Shown one piece after another: positions 5,063 through 7,213 of a DNA stretch of 7,213 nucleotides (position 1 is its first letter; every line of letters starts with the position of its first letter). The stretch lies in contig CALDJV010000798.1 in the NCBI GenBank assembly GCA_937899305.1, positions 1 to 7,213 of the forward strand, given 5' to 3'. The DNA comes from an uncultured Cytophagaceae bacterium. Its GTDB lineage: Bacteria > Bacteroidota > Bacteroidia > Cytophagales > Microscillaceae. The notes under the pieces are model-generated. The model worked only from the letters and a program-made list of their open reading frames with translations. It ran no database searches and was not told where the DNA came from. The position numbers and the translations under genes are program-made.

Positions 5063-6865
5063 ATGAAAAATAGACATACTTACGATTTTGGATTAATTGG
5101 AAACTGTGCTTACCTGGGCCATATTGCCAAAAGTACCAACATAGTTTGGCTGTGTTTTCCAAGATTCGACAGCAGTTTTGTATTTGGCAGCTTGCTAGAT
5201 AGCCAAAAAGGGGGAGAGTTTTCTATTTTACCTCCTCAGGAAAAATTTGAAAGTGAGCAATATTACATTGAAAATACCAACGTTCTTTGTACCGAAATCA
5301 CCACTGAAGAAGGCAAATACCGGGTCACCGATTTTGCACCTCGGTTTTATCATTTCGACCGCTACTATCGTCCTTTGATGCTGGTGAGAAAGATAGAACC
5401 GCTTTCGGGTTCGCCCCGAGTAAAAGTCAAGTGTAGGCCGGTGGGAGATTACGGTAATTTTACGCCCGAAAACCATCGGGGCAGCAATCATATCGAGTAT
5501 TTGGGCCTGGAAAAAAGAATGCGCCTGACGACCGATGTATCATTGACTTTTATAGAAGATGAGTCTTATTTTTTGCTCAACGAAACCAAGTATTTGTTCT
5601 TGACTTATGGCAGCCCCATGGAGGCCAGTATTCAAGACACCGCAGAAACTTTCTTGAACAATACCATCAAGTATTGGCGAAAATGGGTAAAGACTACCAG
5701 CATCAGTGATTTTTACCAAAATAAAGTGATTCGTTCAGCTTTGGTACTCAAAATGCACCAATACGAAGATACGGGGGCCATCATTGCCTCGGCTACTTCG
5801 AGTTTGCCCGAATCCCCCCAAAGCACCCGCAACTGGGATTATCGCTACTGTTGGATGCGTGATACTTTCTACACTTTAAACGCCTTTAATAACATTGGAC
5901 ACTTTGAAGAGCTGGAGCTCTACTTTAAATACATTACCAATATTGCCCTGAGAGATGACAAGCGGTTGCAACCTTTGTACAAAATCAATGGAGATGATTT
6001 TATTGAGGAAAAAATACTAGACTTGGCGGGTTATCAGGATAATAATACTCCGGTAAGGGTGGGCAACCAAGCTTATGAACACATCCAAAACGACGTGTAT
6101 GGACAAATCTTAGTGTCTTTACTGCCCATTTATGCCGATAACCGTTTTGTGTTTGAAGAACGGCATGAATCTAAGAAATTGATCTTCAGATTGTTACAAA
6201 AAATAGAAGAAACCATTGACGAACCCGATGCCGGTTTGTGGGAATTCAGGAATAAATCCCAATACCATACTTATACTTATTTGTTTCACTGGGCGGGAAG
6301 TTCGGCTGCTTTGCGCATAGGTAAGTTTATGAAAGATGAGGAGATGGTAAACCTGGCGACCAAGCTGCAACAAAAGTCGGTAGAATACATTGAGAGAGCT
6401 TACGATGAAACCAGAGGAGTATATACTCAAGCCATCGATACGCCCAATCTGGATGCCAGTACGCTGCATTTGATTACGATGGGCTACCTTAAACCAGACA
6501 GCGAACGCGCCAAAAACCACTTGATCGCCTTAGAAAAGGAACTGAAAACCCCCGAAGGCTTATTTTATCGCTACAAACACCAAGATGATTTTGGCGAGCC
6601 TGAAACTACCTTTCTCATCTGTGCTTTTTGGTATGTAGAAGCCTTGGCCTGTGTGGGCAGATTAGAGGAAGCCATCAATACTTTTCAGCAATTATCGGGA
6701 TACAGTAATCACTTAGATTTGTTGAGCGAAGACATCAGCGCCAAAAATGGCAGTCAGTGGGGTAACTTCCCCCAAACCTATAGCCACGTGGGCCTGATGA
6801 ATGCCGCTTCCCGGATTTCTAAAAAGCTGGATAAGCCTAATTTTTTGTCTTTCGTAAAACATTGA
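5063..6865 (+). CDS. Glycoside hydrolase family 15 protein (glucoamylase/trehalase-like)
   Basis: A 600-residue protein of full family length with no signal peptide, so probably cytosolic. The N-terminal beta-sandwich opens with DFGLIGN (8-14) and WLCFPRFDS (29-37), as is usual for bacterial GH15. The (alpha/alpha)6 barrel begins near 215 and carries ATSSLPE (244-250) and RNWDYRYCWMRD (256-267). GNQAY...NDVYGQIL (334-350) follows, then GLWEFR (391-396), where Glu394 is the expected general acid. RYKHQDDFGEPE (503-514) and LLSEDIS (553-559) come next, Glu556 being the expected base, and GNFPQTYSH (567-575) ends the conserved core. GH15 members release glucose from starch- or dextran-type glucans or split trehalose. 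Its place directly after a trehalose synthase/phosphatase favours trehalose or a related disaccharide, but this is context, not proof. ATG 5063 is the natural start; no Shine-Dalgarno is visible. The segment after Glu394 (HTYTYLFHWAG) differs from the HTHSK-type sequence I remember in characterised bacterial trehalases. Confidence 0.93.
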   Translation: MKNRHTYDFGLIGNCAYLGHIAKSTNIVWLCFPRFDSSFVFGSLLDSQKGGEFSILPPQEKFESEQYYIENTNVLCTEITTEEGKYRVTDFAPRFYHFDRYYRPLMLVRKIEPLSGSPRVKVKCRPVGDYGNFTPENHRGSNHIEYLGLEKRMRLTTDVSLTFIEDESYFLLNETKYLFLTYGSPMEASIQDTAETFLNNTIKYWRKWVKTTSISDFYQNKVIRSALVLKMHQYEDTGAIIASATSSLPESPQSTRNWDYRYCWMRDTFYTLNAFNNIGHFEELELYFKYITNIALRDDKRLQPLYKINGDDFIEEKILDLAGYQDNNTPVRVGNQAYEHIQNDVYGQILVSLLPIYADNRFVFEERHESKKLIFRLLQKIEETIDEPDAGLWEFRNKSQYHTYTYLFHWAGSSAALRIGKFMKDEEMVNLATKLQQKSVEYIERAYDETRGVYTQAIDTPNLDASTLHLITMGYLKPDSERAKNHLIALEKELKTPEGLFYRYKHQDDFGEPETTFLICAFWYVEALACVGRLEEAINTFQQLSGYSNHLDLLSEDISAKNGSQWGNFPQTYSHVGLMNAASRISKKLDKPNFLSFVKH

Positions 6866-7050
6866 AAATCGATATACTTAAATTTACTTTGCTGGATACA
6901 AGTTATTGAGGGGCAACATATTAACTTTAGTGAGCTCCCGTTGATCTATTCTCCCGGTATATTGATAATAACCTAAGAATTTGTATCTATCATAATGCAA
7001 AAAAGGTAATTCCAACCAGCAAAATGCACGCAGATTTTTCACTTTGTTCA

Positions 7051-7130
7051 GAATGACAAGGCAAGATTCGTAATGTCCAAGCAGGTGCAGGTTTGCAATC
7101 TACACCTGCTTGGTAGTGAATTTGTCATTC
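7051..7130. terminator. Nested hairpin between convergent genes, likely bidirectional terminator
   Basis: The inner stem CCAAGCAGGTG (7077-7087) with CACCTGCTTGG (7103-7113) is perfect over 11 bp and continues, after one C-A mismatch, with AG/CT to a nine-base loop. The outer stem GAATGACAA (7051-7059) with TTGTCATTC (7122-7130) is also perfect, and ATTC (7066-7069) can pair with GAAT (7118-7121) between them. It lies about 190 bases past the GH15 stop and 18 bases past the end of the minus-strand gene, as expected for a shared terminator. A long T-run is missing on either strand, so a repeat element with no termination role remains possible. The stretch 6866-7050 shows nothing else recognisable. 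Confidence 0.6.
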
Positions 7131-7148
7131 ACCACCCTGACAAAGCAC

Positions 7149-7213
7149 TTACTGCGCCCGAATCCATTGCAACCAACGGAGTTCGTTGGCCAGGTAATTC
7201 AACTCAATGATGG
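7149..7213 (-). CDS. C-terminal end of an unidentified minus-strand gene (partial)
   Basis: Reading the minus strand from the window edge, 20 codons are open and end at TAA (7149-7151 on the plus strand). The peptide ends in LNYLANELRWLQWIRAQ, an amphipathic helix-like tail rich in Leu, Trp and charged residues, which looks like real protein rather than random frame. The start lies outside the window. The gene would converge on the GH15 gene, with the nested hairpin in between, which fits a genuine 3' end. I do not recognise the family. The call is limited by its short length. Confidence 0.5.
   Translation of the reverse strand, partial: IIELNYLANELRWLQWIRAQ

Noticed and set aside
6194..6520. 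108-codon minus-strand frame inside the GH15 gene
   Set aside because: Shadow frame; the plus strand encodes the conserved GH15 core there.

Overview
The window looks like chromosomal DNA from a Bacteroidota member, most likely a Cytophagales-type marine or soil gliding bacterium. The basis is indirect: AT-rich intergenic DNA, start codons without a Shine-Dalgarno at the usual distance, a match to the Bacteroidota -7 element (TAnnTTTG), and the character of the encoded proteins. The species cannot be fixed from the sequence alone.

Layout. Bases 1-1321 hold no gene I can support, but they are full of fold-back structure. There is a ~160-bp imperfect palindrome (11-170), abutted by a ~178-bp repeat (170-348) that recurs as a diverged copy at 507-683. 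An AT-rich spacer with one inverted repeat follows, and then a cluster of small hairpins sharing the core ACTGAAAGT (947-1100). Three complete plus-strand genes come next: a membrane-anchored alpha/beta hydrolase (1322-2338), a fused trehalose-6-phosphate synthase/phosphatase (2628-4805) and a cytosolic glycoside hydrolase family 15 protein (5063-6865). The gaps between them (289 and 257 bp) also carry inverted and direct repeats. At the right edge a minus-strand gene enters the window (C-terminus only, 7149-7213). It converges on the GH15 gene, with a strong nested hairpin (7051-7130) between the two.

How the genes work together. The fused enzyme carries all recognisable catalytic residues for making trehalose from UDP-glucose and glucose-6-phosphate in one polypeptide. 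The GH15 protein next to it belongs to a family of glucoamylases and trehalases, so the pair plausibly forms a trehalose synthesis/turnover module, probably for osmotic or desiccation stress. The GH15 substrate is inferred from context. The hydrolase has no obvious link to the pathway.

Most interesting signals. The two copies at 170-348 and 507-683 keep the same hairpins while paired arms change together, including a terminal hairpin whose sequence is almost wholly different but still pairs. The trehalose gene is also preceded by a strongly structured leader (2537-2607) with mutually exclusive hairpins. Both deserve a covariation search.
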